DNA of 64,000 nucleotides, from assembly GCF_013409785.1 (NCBI RefSeq), contig NZ_JACCBV010000001.1, positions 2,170,001 through 2,234,000 on the forward strand, in the 5' to 3' direction. Each line of letters begins with the position of its first letter. Position 1 is the first letter of the stretch. This stretch comes from Microbacterium immunditiarum. Lineage in GTDB: Bacteria > Actinomycetota > Actinomycetes > Actinomycetales > Microbacteriaceae. A program made the position numbers and the translations under genes. The notes under the pieces were generated by a model. It did no database searches. It was given only the letters and a program-made list of their open reading frames with translations, and was not told where the DNA came from. Below, one piece after another: positions 54,418 to 63,483 of this stretch.

Positions 54418-54444
54418 GAAGGGCGGCCAGAGAAGCCGCCCTTC
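54418..54444. terminator. bidirectional terminator between tRNA-Lys and a convergent small gene
   Basis: GAAGGGCGGC-CAGAGAA-GCCGCCCTTC: 10-base perfect arms with a 7-base loop, followed on the plus strand by TCGTTCC and on the other side by GAA/TTC. It would end tRNA-Lys transcription and also that of the minus-strand gene ending at 54451. Confidence 0.85.
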
Positions 54445-54450
54445 TCGTTC

Positions 54451-54642
54451 CTACGGCGACTCGTTCTCGCCGTCCGCGTCGGTCGCGAGGTCCAGATCCG
54501 CGCCCTGGGTCGCCTCGGCCGACTCGATGTCTCCGGCCGCCGCGGCGTTGCGCTCCAACGCCTCGGCGTCGCCGGTCTCGTCCCAGCCTCCTGGCGGGTC
54601 GGCGTCGATGACGCCGTCGGGGAGGTCTCGCTCGTCGCTCAT
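54451..54642 (-). CDS. small acidic hypothetical protein
   Basis: 63 residues. AAGGAG lies 6 bases before ATG 54640-54642, fixing the start. The sequence (MSDERDLPDGVIDADPPGGW, then ETGDAEALERNAAAAGDIES, then ATQGADLDLATDADGENESP) is strongly acidic and lacks hydrophobic segments. It is probably disordered. No family recognised; similar in size and composition to the protein at 52579. Confidence 0.75.
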   Translation of the reverse strand: MSDERDLPDGVIDADPPGGWDETGDAEALERNAAAAGDIESAEATQGADLDLATDADGENESP

Positions 54643-54730
54643 GTCGTGCTCCTTCCGGTCACCCAGCCTGCGGGTTCGGCGCATTCCGGTCGATGGAGTT
54701 GACGCGCGTATGTCAAGCACGACCGGGACC

Positions 54731-54758
54731 TTGACCGGGGCTCGGCGCGTGCTACAGT
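54731..54758 (+). promoter_or_regulatory. probable sigma70-type promoter of the LIV operon
   Basis: TTGACC (54731-54736) and TACAGT (54753-54758) with a 16-base spacer, matching the -35/-10 consensus well. It lies about 100 bases before the substrate-binding-protein gene. The long leader (54765-54859) shows no clear riboswitch to me. Confidence 0.5.
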
Positions 54759-54859
54759 CCAAATACCTGAATCACCTTTCATAAAGATCGGATCGCCCGC
54801 ACCGGCCCCGGTCCAGGTGAAGAGAGTCCCCTTCCAACGGCGAAAGGCAAGGCACGCAC

Positions 54860-56062
54860 ATGCGCGTTACGAAGAAGTCCATCCTGGGTGCCGCGGTCGT
54901 GGCATCCGCTCTCGTGCTGGCGGCGTGTGCGCCGCAGGCGTCGACGGGCGGCGACGCGGGCGACGGCGGCGAGGGCCCGACCGAGATCACGGTCGGCATC
55001 GTCACGAGCGAGACGGGTCCGCTCGCCGGCTACGGCGCGCAGTACCTCGCCGGCTTCAAGGCCGGCCTCGAGTACGCGACCGACGGCACGAACGAGGTCG
55101 ACGGAATCGCGATCGAGGTCGAGTACCGCGATGACGCGGGCGACCCCGACAAGGCGGTCACCGCGGCGAAGGAGCTCATCGGCGCCGGCATCAACGTCAT
55201 CGCGGGCACCGCGTCGTCGGGCGTCGCACTCGCGCTCGCCGAGCAGGCCGCGCAGAACAAGGTGCTCTACATCTCGGGCCCGGCTGCGAGCGACGCGATC
55301 ACCGGAATCAACGAGTACACGTTCCGCTCCGGCCGCCAGAGCGCGCAGGACGTCGCGACCGCCGGTACCTTCCTCGACGACGTCGAGGGCAAGACGATCG
55401 CCGTCTTCGCGCAGGACAACGCGTTCGGCCAGGGCAACGTGGCCGCCGTCGAGGCGATCCTCGGCGCGAAGGGCGCGACCGTGACGCCCGTGCTCGTCGC
55501 CGAGGACGTCACCGAGTTCACGCCGTTCGCGCAGCAGGTGCTCGCGGGCTCGCCCGACCTCGTGTTCGTCGCGTGGGCGGGCGCCACCTCGGGTGCGATG
55601 TGGCAGGCGATGAGCCAGCAGGGCGTGCTCGACGAGATCCCGGTCGTCACGGGCCTCGGCGACGCGGCCACGTTCGGCGCGTACGGCGAGGCATCCGAGA
55701 AGATCAACTTCCTGAACCACTACTTCCCGGGAGCCCCCGACAACGACGTCAACGACGCGATGGTGGAACTCATCGAGGGCGCCGGTGGCACGCCCGACCT
55801 GTTCAGCCCCGACGGCTTCAACGCGGCGCTCATGATCGTCCAGGCGGTCAAGGAGGGCAAGGGCGACGTCGACGCGATGATCGCGGCGCTCGAGGGCTTC
55901 GAGTTCGAGGGCCCGAAGGGCACCACGACGGTCCGTGCGGGCGACCACGCCCTCATCCAGGAGATGTACCAGGCCAGGCTCGTCGCCGACGGCGACACCT
56001 TCGTGCCCGAGCTCGTCGACACCTCCGCGGCCGACGAGGTCGCTCCGGCCGAGGCCGAGTAG
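54860..56062 (+). CDS. LIV-type ABC transporter substrate-binding lipoprotein
   Basis: 400 residues. Lipoprotein signal RVTKKSILGAAVVASALVL with lipobox LAAC. Type-I periplasmic-binding fold of the HAAT/LivK family: ITVGIVTSETGPLAGYGAQYLAGFKAGLEYA, VEYRDDAGDPDKAVTAAKELIGAGINVIAGTASSGVALALAEQA, YTFRSGRQSAQD. It captures the substrate outside the cell and hands it to the LivHM permease. The substrate is probably an organic acid or amino acid; the CoA-ligase gene downstream favours an acid. First gene of the operon. Confidence 0.94.
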   Translation: MRVTKKSILGAAVVASALVLAACAPQASTGGDAGDGGEGPTEITVGIVTSETGPLAGYGAQYLAGFKAGLEYATDGTNEVDGIAIEVEYRDDAGDPDKAVTAAKELIGAGINVIAGTASSGVALALAEQAAQNKVLYISGPAASDAITGINEYTFRSGRQSAQDVATAGTFLDDVEGKTIAVFAQDNAFGQGNVAAVEAILGAKGATVTPVLVAEDVTEFTPFAQQVLAGSPDLVFVAWAGATSGAMWQAMSQQGVLDEIPVVTGLGDAATFGAYGEASEKINFLNHYFPGAPDNDVNDAMVELIEGAGGTPDLFSPDGFNAALMIVQAVKEGKGDVDAMIAALEGFEFEGPKGTTTVRAGDHALIQEMYQARLVADGDTFVPELVDTSAADEVAPAEAE

Positions 56063-56081
56063 CACCCGGAGCCGCACGACG

Positions 56082-56888
56082 ATGAGCACCCCTGTCCCGT
56101 CCGCGCCTGCGCCCGAACCCGAAACGGGCGAGCGCCGCGGCTCCGCACTCTCGATCGAGGGCATCGGCCTGCAGATCGGCGGAGCGACCATCCTGAAAGA
56201 CGTCGACCTCGACGTTCCCGCGGGCTCGCTCGTGGGCGTCATCGGGCCGAACGGCGCCGGCAAGACCACGCTCTTCAACGTGGTGTCGGGACTCGTCGTC
56301 CCGACCGCCGGCCGCATCCGGATGGACGGCGAAGACATCACCAACACGTCCGTGCCCGCGAGGGCGCGGGCGGGACTGGGGCGCACCTTCCAGACCTCGA
56401 GCCTGTTCCCGCGGCTGAGCGTGCTCGAGAACGTGCGGCTGGCCGCGCAGGTCGCGCTCGGCGGCGCCACGTCGCTGTTCCGATTCCCGACGAAGACGGA
56501 TGCCGCGACACTGACCGCGCTCGAGAAGCTCGAGGCCGTCGGGCTCTCGCACAAGCTCGACACGCCCGCGGGAGACATCTCGCACGGCGACAAGCGCAAG
56601 CTCGAGATCGCGGTGCTGCTGGCCACCGACGCGAGCATCGTGCTGCTCGACGAGCCGATGGCGGGCGTCGGGTCCGGTGACGTCGAAGGCCTGGTCGAGA
56701 ACATCCGGGTGCTGCACCGCGAGACCGGATGCACCGTCCTCATGGTCGAGCACCACATCGACGTGCTCATGGGCCTCGTCGAGAAGGTCGCCGTCATGTA
56801 CTCGGGGAGCATCATCGCCTACGACACGCCGCAGAGCATCATGGCCGACCCGCTCGTGCAGTCCGCGTACCTGGGGAGCGCAGCATGA
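56082..56888 (+). CDS. LIV-type ABC transporter ATP-binding protein (LivG-like)
   Basis: 268 residues from ATG 56082. A ~20-residue Pro-rich lead precedes LSIEGIGLQIGGATILKDVDLDVPAGSLVGVIGPNGAGKTTLFNVVSGLVVPTAG (Walker A GPNGAGKTT). Then Q-loop LGRTFQTSSLFPRLSVLENV, signature ISHGDKRKLEIAVLLA (LSGGQ replaced by ISHGD, common in LivG), and Walker B IVLLDEPMAGV. It works as a heterodimer with the next gene's product and overlaps it by 4 bases. Confidence 0.94.
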   Translation: MSTPVPSAPAPEPETGERRGSALSIEGIGLQIGGATILKDVDLDVPAGSLVGVIGPNGAGKTTLFNVVSGLVVPTAGRIRMDGEDITNTSVPARARAGLGRTFQTSSLFPRLSVLENVRLAAQVALGGATSLFRFPTKTDAATLTALEKLEAVGLSHKLDTPAGDISHGDKRKLEIAVLLATDASIVLLDEPMAGVGSGDVEGLVENIRVLHRETGCTVLMVEHHIDVLMGLVEKVAVMYSGSIIAYDTPQSIMADPLVQSAYLGSAA

Positions 56889-57598
56889 GCACGGAACCCA
56901 TCCTCACCGTCAGGAACCTGCGCTGCTCGATCGCGGGGCAGCAGGTCGTCGAGGACGTCACGTTCGAGGTGCCGGCCACCGGCATCACGGCCGTACTCGG
57001 CCGCAACGGCGTCGGCAAGACCTCTACGCTGCGCGGCATCCTCGGGCTCATCCACCGCCGCGGAGACGTCCGCCTCGGCGGTGAGCGCATCGACGGGCTT
57101 CCGCCGCACAAGGTCGTCCAGCGCGGCGTCGGCTACGTCCCCGAAGACCGCGAGGTGTTCGCATCGCTCACGGTGGCCGAGAACCTCGCGCTCGCGGAGC
57201 GTCAGCGCAACCCGCGCCGCGAATTCGTCGCCGAGCTGTTCCCCGACCTCGTGGCGCGTCGCGACCAGGCCGCGGGAACCCTTTCGGGCGGACAGCAGCA
57301 GATGGTCTCGGTCGCCCGGGCGCTGCTCAACGACAACCGACTCCTGCTCGTCGACGAGCCCACGAAGGGCCTCGCGCCGAAGATCGTGGGCGAGGTAGCC
57401 GACGCGCTCGCCGAGGCGTCGCGCACCGTCCCGATCCTGCTCGTCGAGCAGAACCTCGACGTCGTACGGCGCCTCGCGAAGGACGCCATCGTCATCAGCG
57501 CGGGCCGGGTCGTGCACGTCGGCGACGCAGCGGAGCTCCTCTCCGACGACGACATGACCCGCCGGCTCCTCGGCGTGCACGTGGAGGCGGCCGCATGA
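56885..57598 (+). CDS. LIV-type ABC transporter ATP-binding protein (LivF-like)
   Basis: 237 residues from ATG 56885. Walker A LGRNGVGKTSTLRGILGL, Q-loop and LivF signature VGYVPEDREVFASLTVAENL, ABC signature GTLSGGQQQMVSVARALL, Walker B LLLVDEPTKGLAPKIV. It pairs with the LivG-like ATPase. The 4-base overlaps before and after show tight coupling in the operon. Confidence 0.94.
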   Translation: MSTEPILTVRNLRCSIAGQQVVEDVTFEVPATGITAVLGRNGVGKTSTLRGILGLIHRRGDVRLGGERIDGLPPHKVVQRGVGYVPEDREVFASLTVAENLALAERQRNPRREFVAELFPDLVARRDQAAGTLSGGQQQMVSVARALLNDNRLLLVDEPTKGLAPKIVGEVADALAEASRTVPILLVEQNLDVVRRLAKDAIVISAGRVVHVGDAAELLSDDDMTRRLLGVHVEAAA

Positions 57599-58470
57599 GC
57601 ACCGTCGTCCTGACCGTCATCACGGGCGTCGGCCTCGGCGCCCTGTACTTCCTCGTGGCATCCGGTCTCAGCCTCATCTACGGCCTGATGCACGTGCTGA
57701 ACTTCGCGCACGGCGCGTTCCTGACACTGAGCGCGTTCGCCGGATACCTCGTGGCCGGCTCCCTCGGCACGCAGTCGTGGGGCTCGTTCCTCGTTTCGGT
57801 GCTCGTCGGCGCCGCGGTCGGAGCGCTGTTCGCCACCGTGACCGAGCTCGTGCTGATCCGTCCGCTGTACGAGCGGCACATCGAGCAGGTGCTCGTCACG
57901 GTCGGCCTCTCGTTCGCCGCCGTCGCGCTGTTCGAGGGCATCTGGGGCACCGACCCCATCAACATCTCCGGCCCGCCATGGCTGCGCCAGACGACAGAAG
58001 TGCTCGGCGCCCGCATCCCGAACACGTACTGGGTGCTCATGATCGCGGCGGCGCTCGTGCTCCTGTCGCTCGTGCTGTTCCTCCGCAAGACGCGATACGG
58101 CATGATCATCCGCGCAGGCGTCGAGAACCGGTCCATGGTCACCGCGCTCGGCATCGACGTGCGCACCTCGTTCACGCTCGTGTTCGCGATCGGCGGCGCG
58201 GCGGCCGGGATCGGCGGCGTGCTCGCCATGCACTACTCGACGTTCGTGTCGGCCCATCTCGGGCAGACGCTGCTCATCTTCGCGTTCATCGTGACCGTGG
58301 TGGGCGGCCTCGGGTCGCTCACCGGTGCGGCTGTGGCATCCGTCCTCGTCGCGGTGCTGCAGCAGTTCGCCAATTTCTACCTCGGCGGCACCGGTGACTT
58401 CATCGTCGTGATCCTTCTCGCGGTCGTGCTGCTCGTGCGCCCGCGAGGTCTGCTCGGGAGGAAGGCATGA
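57595..58470 (+). CDS. LIV-type ABC transporter permease (LivH-like)
   Basis: 291 residues, GTG/ATG-type overlap with the preceding stop (ATGA). About eight transmembrane helices. LivH landmarks: GVGLGALYFLVASGLSLIYGLMHVLNFAHGAFLTLSAFAGY near the N-terminus, and NRSMVTALGIDVRTSFTLVFAIGGAAAGIGGVL with the coupling-helix EAA-like loop. Forms the membrane channel with LivM. Confidence 0.93.
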   Translation: MSTVVLTVITGVGLGALYFLVASGLSLIYGLMHVLNFAHGAFLTLSAFAGYLVAGSLGTQSWGSFLVSVLVGAAVGALFATVTELVLIRPLYERHIEQVLVTVGLSFAAVALFEGIWGTDPINISGPPWLRQTTEVLGARIPNTYWVLMIAAALVLLSLVLFLRKTRYGMIIRAGVENRSMVTALGIDVRTSFTLVFAIGGAAAGIGGVLAMHYSTFVSAHLGQTLLIFAFIVTVVGGLGSLTGAAVASVLVAVLQQFANFYLGGTGDFIVVILLAVVLLVRPRGLLGRKA

Positions 58471-59567
58471 GGCGGTTCATCCCCGCGATCGCGGGCGTCG
58501 TGCTGGTCGTCTTCATGGCGATCCTGCCGCTGCTGAACATCTCGATCCCCGGGATCCTCCCGACGCCGACGTACATGCCGGGCACGCTCGCGCTGCTGTC
58601 GCTGTGCATGGTGTTCGCGGCGCTCGCGCTGTCGTACAACCTGCTGCTCGGCTCGGCCGGCATGCTGTCGTTCGGCCATGCGCTGTACTTCGGCGCGGGC
58701 GCCTACGGCCTCGGCATCGCGCTCGAGCACTTCGGCGTGCCGCTGTGGCCCGGCGTGTTCCTCGCGCTCGTGGGCGGCATGATCGTCGGCATGGCCACGG
58801 GGGCGGTCGCGATGCGGGTGGCGGGGATCCCGTTCGCGATGGTCACGCTCGCGTTCGCACAGGCGGGCTCCGTGCTCGTGCGGCGCAACTCCGCGGTGAC
58901 CGGCGGTGAGGAGGGGCTGAGCCTCGCGACCGAGCAGGTGCCCGACTTCCTCGTCGGCGTGATCAACACGCGCAACCTCTACTGGCTGTGCCTGGTCGTC
59001 CTCGTGATCGTCTACCTCGTCACGCTGTGGGTCGACACGTCCCGCCTCGGGCACCTCGCGCGCGCGACCCGCGAGAACGAGCAGCGCGTGCGCGTGCTGG
59101 GGCTGCAGCCGTACCGCGTGCGGCTCGCGGTGTTCGTCATCGCGGCGGTGCTCGCGAGCCTCGCCGGCGTCGCATACCTGCTGCTGCAGTCCGGCACGGT
59201 GCCGCGCGCGGTGTCGGCCGACCTCACGATCACGATCCTCGTGATGGTCGTGCTCGGCGGCGTCGGCTTCCGGTGGGGTGCGATCCTCGGCGGCGTGCTC
59301 TACACGCTCCTCGACCAGCGCCTCACGGTGCTCGCCGGGTCCGAGGCGATCGCAGGGCTTCCCGAGTTCCTCCGCGTGCCCCTGTCGGAGCCGCTCTTCC
59401 TTCTCGGCGTGCTGTTCATCATCGTCGTGATGTTCCTTCCCGGCGGAATCGCGGGCACGATCGACGCATGGGTGCGCCGCCGCCGGGGCGAGCGCGTGAG
59501 GGGAGCCCTCCGCACGATGGACGATGCCGAAGACGAGACCTCCTCGCCGGTGGAGGTGAAGGCGTGA
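58467..59567 (+). CDS. LIV-type ABC transporter permease (LivM-like)
   Basis: 366 residues, ATG overlapping the LivH stop. LivM landmarks: LALSYNLLLGSAGMLSFGHALYFGAGAYGLGIAL and TRENEQRVRVLGLQPYRVRLAVFVIAAVLASLAGVAYLLLQ, then ILVMVVLGGVGFRWGAILGGVLYTLL. The C-terminal ~30 residues are a cytoplasmic charged tail. Its stop overlaps the ligase gene start, linking transport with activation. Confidence 0.93.
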   Translation: MRRFIPAIAGVVLVVFMAILPLLNISIPGILPTPTYMPGTLALLSLCMVFAALALSYNLLLGSAGMLSFGHALYFGAGAYGLGIALEHFGVPLWPGVFLALVGGMIVGMATGAVAMRVAGIPFAMVTLAFAQAGSVLVRRNSAVTGGEEGLSLATEQVPDFLVGVINTRNLYWLCLVVLVIVYLVTLWVDTSRLGHLARATRENEQRVRVLGLQPYRVRLAVFVIAAVLASLAGVAYLLLQSGTVPRAVSADLTITILVMVVLGGVGFRWGAILGGVLYTLLDQRLTVLAGSEAIAGLPEFLRVPLSEPLFLLGVLFIIVVMFLPGGIAGTIDAWVRRRRGERVRGALRTMDDAEDETSSPVEVKA

Positions 59568-61126
59568 TCGAGCCGCACGACGAGCCGCACACGATCGGCC
59601 GCTGGCTGACCGATCGTGCCGCGCAGTCGCCCGAGCGCATCGCGATCGACGACCGCGGGGTAACGATCGCGTACGCCGAGCTCGCGCGCCGCGCGGAGGC
59701 GCTCGCCGAGGCGCTGCGCGACGCGGGTTACGGCCCGGGCCACCGCGTCGCGACGGTGTCGGGCAACTCGACGGACCACGTCGTCGCATTCTTCGCATGC
59801 GCGCTCGCAGGTCTCGCGTTCGTGCCGCTGTCGTGGCGGCTCACCCCGAGCGAGCTGTCTGACGTCGTGTCGCGCTGCGCCCCCGCGCTCGTGCTCGTCG
59901 AGGACGAGTACAGCGCGCTCGCGGCCGAGGCGCTGCGGGGCTGGTCGGGCGCGGGGCCTGTGCCGCCGGTCGCTCCCCTCGGCACGACGGGCGTCGAGAT
60001 CGCGGTGCCCGCTCCGCACGAGACCCGCGCCGCGCGCCTCGTGCGCGACGACGACCCGCTGCTCGTCATCTTCACGTCGGGCAGCGAGGCGGCGCCCAAG
60101 GGCGTCGTGCTCACGCACGCGAACTGCTTCTGGAACAACCTCGCACTCGCCCGCGCACTGCCGCTCACGCACGACGACGTCGTGCTCGCGATGCTCCCGC
60201 AGTTCCACGTCGCCGCGTGGAACTGCCAGCCGCTGCTCGGGTGGTGGACGGGTGCGACCGTCGTGCTCGAGCGCTCCTTCCAGCCGGGCCGCGTGCTGCA
60301 GCTCATCGGCGAGCGCCGCGTCACGGCGATGATGGGCGTGCCGACCCAGTACGCGCTCCTCGCGGCCGACCGCGACTGGGAGTCGAGCGACCTCTCGTCG
60401 CTGCGCCTCGCGCTGGTCGGCGGTGCGACGATGCCCGACGCGCTGCAGCGCACGTGGACCGACCGCGGTGCGCCGCTCACGCAGGGCTACGGTCTCACCG
60501 AGGCCGGTCCGAATGTCCTGCACGCACCATCTGACGGAACCGCCCGCCCGGGCACGGTCGGCCGCCCGTACCCGTACGTGCAGACGTGCGTGGTCGACAC
60601 CGAGACGCTGCTGCCGCTCGACGGCGACGCGACGGGGGAGCTGTGGGTCGCCGGTCCGAGCGTCTTCGCCGGATACCTGGGCGACGCGGATGCCACCCAC
60701 CGGGCCATGCGCGACGGCTGGCTGCGCACGGGCGACGTCGTGCACCGCGACGAGGACGGCGTCTTCCGCATCGTCGACCGCCTCAAGGACATCTTCATCT
60801 CGGGCGGCGAGAACGTGGCGCCCGCCGAGGTGGAGGCGGCGCTGACGCGGCATCCGCTCATCGAGTCGGCGGCCGTGGTCGGCGTGGCCGACCCCGTGTG
60901 GGGGGAGCGCGGGGTCGCGTTCGTCGTGCCGACGACCGGGGCTGTCCTGTCGGACGACGAGGTCCTCGCACACGCGCGGCGACACCTCGCCGCGTTCAAG
61001 GTGCCCGTGCGGGTCGAGTTCGTGGAGGCGCTGCCGCGCTCCACGATCGAGAAGCTCGCGCGGGCGCGCCTGCGCGAACGGGCCGAGCGCCTGATGGCCG
61101 GTGCGGAACGAAGGGATCGAGTATGA
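59564..61126 (+). CDS. AMP-dependent acyl-CoA synthetase/ligase
   Basis: 520 residues from GTG 59564. ANL superfamily motifs: P-loop LLVIFTSGSEAAPKGVVLTHAN (A3), QGYGLTEAGPNVLH (A5), GELWVAGPSVFAGYLGD, GWLRTGDVVHRDEDGVFRIVDRLKDIFISGGENVAPAEVE (A7-A8), and a late Lys in LPRSTIEKLARARL (A10). It converts a carboxylic acid to its CoA thioester through an acyl-AMP. Medium-chain or aromatic acids are typical for this group; the exact substrate is unknown. Confidence 0.92.
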   Translation: MIEPHDEPHTIGRWLTDRAAQSPERIAIDDRGVTIAYAELARRAEALAEALRDAGYGPGHRVATVSGNSTDHVVAFFACALAGLAFVPLSWRLTPSELSDVVSRCAPALVLVEDEYSALAAEALRGWSGAGPVPPVAPLGTTGVEIAVPAPHETRAARLVRDDDPLLVIFTSGSEAAPKGVVLTHANCFWNNLALARALPLTHDDVVLAMLPQFHVAAWNCQPLLGWWTGATVVLERSFQPGRVLQLIGERRVTAMMGVPTQYALLAADRDWESSDLSSLRLALVGGATMPDALQRTWTDRGAPLTQGYGLTEAGPNVLHAPSDGTARPGTVGRPYPYVQTCVVDTETLLPLDGDATGELWVAGPSVFAGYLGDADATHRAMRDGWLRTGDVVHRDEDGVFRIVDRLKDIFISGGENVAPAEVEAALTRHPLIESAAVVGVADPVWGERGVAFVVPTTGAVLSDDEVLAHARRHLAAFKVPVRVEFVEALPRSTIEKLARARLRERAERLMAGAERRDRV

Positions 61127-61827
61127 GCCTGCACGACAGCGTCGACATGGCCGAAGAAGAAGCGCCCGTGTCGTCGGCGACCGGCCGTCCGCTCACCAAG
61201 CGCGGCGAAGCCACGCGCACGCGGCTGCTGGAAGCCGCCGAGGCGGTCTTCGCCGAGCAGGGGTACCACGAGGCCTCGATCGTCAAGATCACCGAGCGCG
61301 CGGGCATCGGGCTGGGCACCTTCTACCTGTACTTCGACAGCAAGCAGACGATCTTCGAAGCGCTCGTGCTCGACCTCAACCGCCGTGTGCGCCGCTCGAT
61401 GTCCGAGGCAATGGCCGGAGCGGGCTCGCGCCTCGAAGCAGAGCGCGCGGGCTTCTCGGGCTTCTTCCGCTTCACCGCCGCGCACCCCTCCCTCTACCGG
61501 GTCGTGCGCGAGGCGGAGTTCGTCTCGCCGGAGACGCTGCACTTGCACTACACGCGCATCGTCGAGGGCTATGAGGCGGGACTGCGCGCGGCTCAGCAGG
61601 TCGGCGACGTCGATCGCCGGCTCGACCCGACCGTGACGGCGTGGGCGCTCATGGGCATGGGCGAGCTCGTCGGCATGCGCTTCATCCTGTGGGAGCGCGA
61701 CGAGAAGGGCCGCCCGCCCGCCGAGCTCGACCAGGAGATCTTCGACGCGCTCATGCGCTTCATCGACAACGCACTCGCGCCGCGTGAGGGCGCGGCATCC
61801 GACTCGTCCCAGGAAGGCGGCCGATGA
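61123..61827 (+). CDS. TetR family regulator of the catabolic operon
   Basis: 234 residues from ATG 61123 (GAAGGGA upstream), overlapping the ligase stop by 4 bases. HTH spans ~25-75: KRGEATRTRLLEAAEAVFAEQGYHEASIVKITERAGIGLGTFYLYFDSKQTIFEALV. The C-terminal domain (SGFFRFTAAHPSLYRVVREAEFVSPETLHLHY) resembles TetR proteins next to fatty-acid or aromatic-acid CoA ligases. Being inside the operon it is a good candidate for its own CoA-ester-responsive repressor. Confidence 0.9.
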   Translation: MSLHDSVDMAEEEAPVSSATGRPLTKRGEATRTRLLEAAEAVFAEQGYHEASIVKITERAGIGLGTFYLYFDSKQTIFEALVLDLNRRVRRSMSEAMAGAGSRLEAERAGFSGFFRFTAAHPSLYRVVREAEFVSPETLHLHYTRIVEGYEAGLRAAQQVGDVDRRLDPTVTAWALMGMGELVGMRFILWERDEKGRPPAELDQEIFDALMRFIDNALAPREGAASDSSQEGGR

Positions 61828-62579
61828 CCACCGAACACGACCTCGAAGGCCGACGCGCGATCGTCACCGGCGGCGCCAGCGGCATCGGACTCGCGTGCGC
61901 GCACGAGTTCGCCCGTCGCGGCGCCCACGTGATCGTCGCGGACGTCAATGCCGAATCGGCGGATGCCGCGGCCGCTGCGGTCGGCGGTGAGCCGTGGGTC
62001 GTGGACCTGTCCGACACACGCTCGCTCGAGTCGCTGTCGCTCGAGGCGGACATCCTCGTGAACAACGCCGGCATCCAGCGCGTCGCGCCGATCACGGAGT
62101 TCGATCCGGAGAACTTCCGGCTGCTGCTGCGGCTCATGCTCGAGTCGCCGTTCCTGCTCATCCGCGCGGTGCTTCCGGGCATGTACGAGCGGGGCTGGGG
62201 TCGCATCATCAACATCTCGAGCGCGCACGGCCTGCGTGCGAGCGCGTACAAGTCCGCGTACGTGTCGGCCAAGCACGGGCTCGAGGGACTCTCGAAGGTA
62301 ACGGCGCTCGAGGGCGCGCCGCACGGTGTGACGAGCAACTGCATCAATCCTGCGTACGTGCGCACACCGCTCGTCGAGAAGCAGATCGCAGACCAGGCGC
62401 GCGTGCACGGCATCCCGGAGAGCGAGGTGGTCGAGAAGATCATGCTCACCGAGACGGCGGTCAAGCGGCTCGTCGAGGCCGACGAGGTGGCATCGCTCGC
62501 GGGATGGCTCGCGTCGGACAAGGCCGGCATGGTGACCGGCGCCTCGTACACGATGGACGGCGGATGGACGGCTCGATGA
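61824..62579 (+). CDS. 3-hydroxybutyrate-dehydrogenase-like SDR
   Basis: 251 residues, ATG overlapping the TetR stop. SDR motifs: RRAIVTGGASGIGLACAHEFA, ILVNNAGIQRVAPI, catalytic Ser in IINISSAHGLRAS, YVSAKHGLEGL (Y-x3-K), and the C-terminal GASYTMDGGWTA. The blocks NNAGIQRVAPITEF, SSAHGLRASAYKSAY and the NCINPAYVRTPLVEKQI segment match the 3-hydroxybutyrate dehydrogenase group, which oxidises 3-hydroxybutyrate to acetoacetate with NAD+. In this operon a related hydroxy acid could be the substrate. Confidence 0.88.
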   Translation: MTTEHDLEGRRAIVTGGASGIGLACAHEFARRGAHVIVADVNAESADAAAAAVGGEPWVVDLSDTRSLESLSLEADILVNNAGIQRVAPITEFDPENFRLLLRLMLESPFLLIRAVLPGMYERGWGRIINISSAHGLRASAYKSAYVSAKHGLEGLSKVTALEGAPHGVTSNCINPAYVRTPLVEKQIADQARVHGIPESEVVEKIMLTETAVKRLVEADEVASLAGWLASDKAGMVTGASYTMDGGWTAR

Positions 62580-63478
62580 CGCACACCTATCGCACGATCG
62601 ACGTCCCCGTGCGAGGGGGCGACCTGCGCGTGGGCGTGTGGGAGCCGGACGGAGAGCGCACCGTCGACGTGCTCGCCGTGCACGGCGTGACGTCGTCGCA
62701 CCTCGCGTGGCCGTTCGTCGTCGACGCGCTGCCCGGCGCACGGATCATCGCGCCCGACCTGCGAGGTCGCGGCGCGAGCACGGAGCTGGAGGGTCATGCG
62801 GGCATGAATGCGCACGCCGACGACCTGGCGGCCGTGCTCGACCTGCTGGAGGTGCCGCGGGCACTCGTCGTCGGACACTCGATGGGCGCGTTCGTCAGCC
62901 TCGTGTTCGCGGACCGGCACGCCGACCGCGTGTCGCGCCTCGTGCTCGTGGACGGCGGGCTTCCGCTCGACGTCCCCGCCGGCATGTCGCCCGACGAGGT
63001 CATCCAGCATGTGCTCGGCCCGACCGCGGAGCGCCTCGCGATGCGGTTCGCCTCGACGGGGGACTACCTCGACTTCTGGCGCGCGCACCCCGCCTTCGCG
63101 AACGACTGGACGCCCGAGCTCGAGCGCTACCTCGCGTACGACCTCGTGGGGGAGGAGCCCGAGCTGCGGCCCGCGACCTCGTACGAGACGGTGGCCGAGG
63201 ACTCGATCGACCAGAACACGGGCACCGCCCTCGCCGACGCGCTGGCGGGGCTGCGGCATCCGACCGTCTTCCTGACCGCCGAGCGCGGCCTGCTCGATCA
63301 GGTGCCCGCCCTTTATGCAGCCGAGCGCATCCCGACGCTGATCGAGCAGTACCCCGGGCTGCAGCACGTGGCCGTGCCGGGCGTGAACCACTACACGATC
63401 GTGCTTTCCAAGCGGGGGGCGGATGCCGTCGCCCGCATCGTCCGCGAGGAGCCGGTCGTCTCGAGCCCGGGCGCCTGA
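62576..63478 (+). CDS. alpha/beta hydrolase
   Basis: 300 residues, ATG overlapping the SDR stop. Oxyanion HG in LAVHGVTSSHLAWPF, PDLRGRGAS, nucleophile elbow VVGHSMGAFVSL (G-x-S-x-G with Ser), acid near LTAERGLLD, and catalytic His in VAVPGVNHYTIVL. No signal peptide, so intracellular. Ester or lactone hydrolysis is possible; together with the acid-CoA ligase it could supply an acid from an ester. Last gene of the operon. Confidence 0.88.
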   Translation: MTHTYRTIDVPVRGGDLRVGVWEPDGERTVDVLAVHGVTSSHLAWPFVVDALPGARIIAPDLRGRGASTELEGHAGMNAHADDLAAVLDLLEVPRALVVGHSMGAFVSLVFADRHADRVSRLVLVDGGLPLDVPAGMSPDEVIQHVLGPTAERLAMRFASTGDYLDFWRAHPAFANDWTPELERYLAYDLVGEEPELRPATSYETVAEDSIDQNTGTALADALAGLRHPTVFLTAERGLLDQVPALYAAERIPTLIEQYPGLQHVAVPGVNHYTIVLSKRGADAVARIVREEPVVSSPGA

Positions 63479-63483
63479 GCCTG

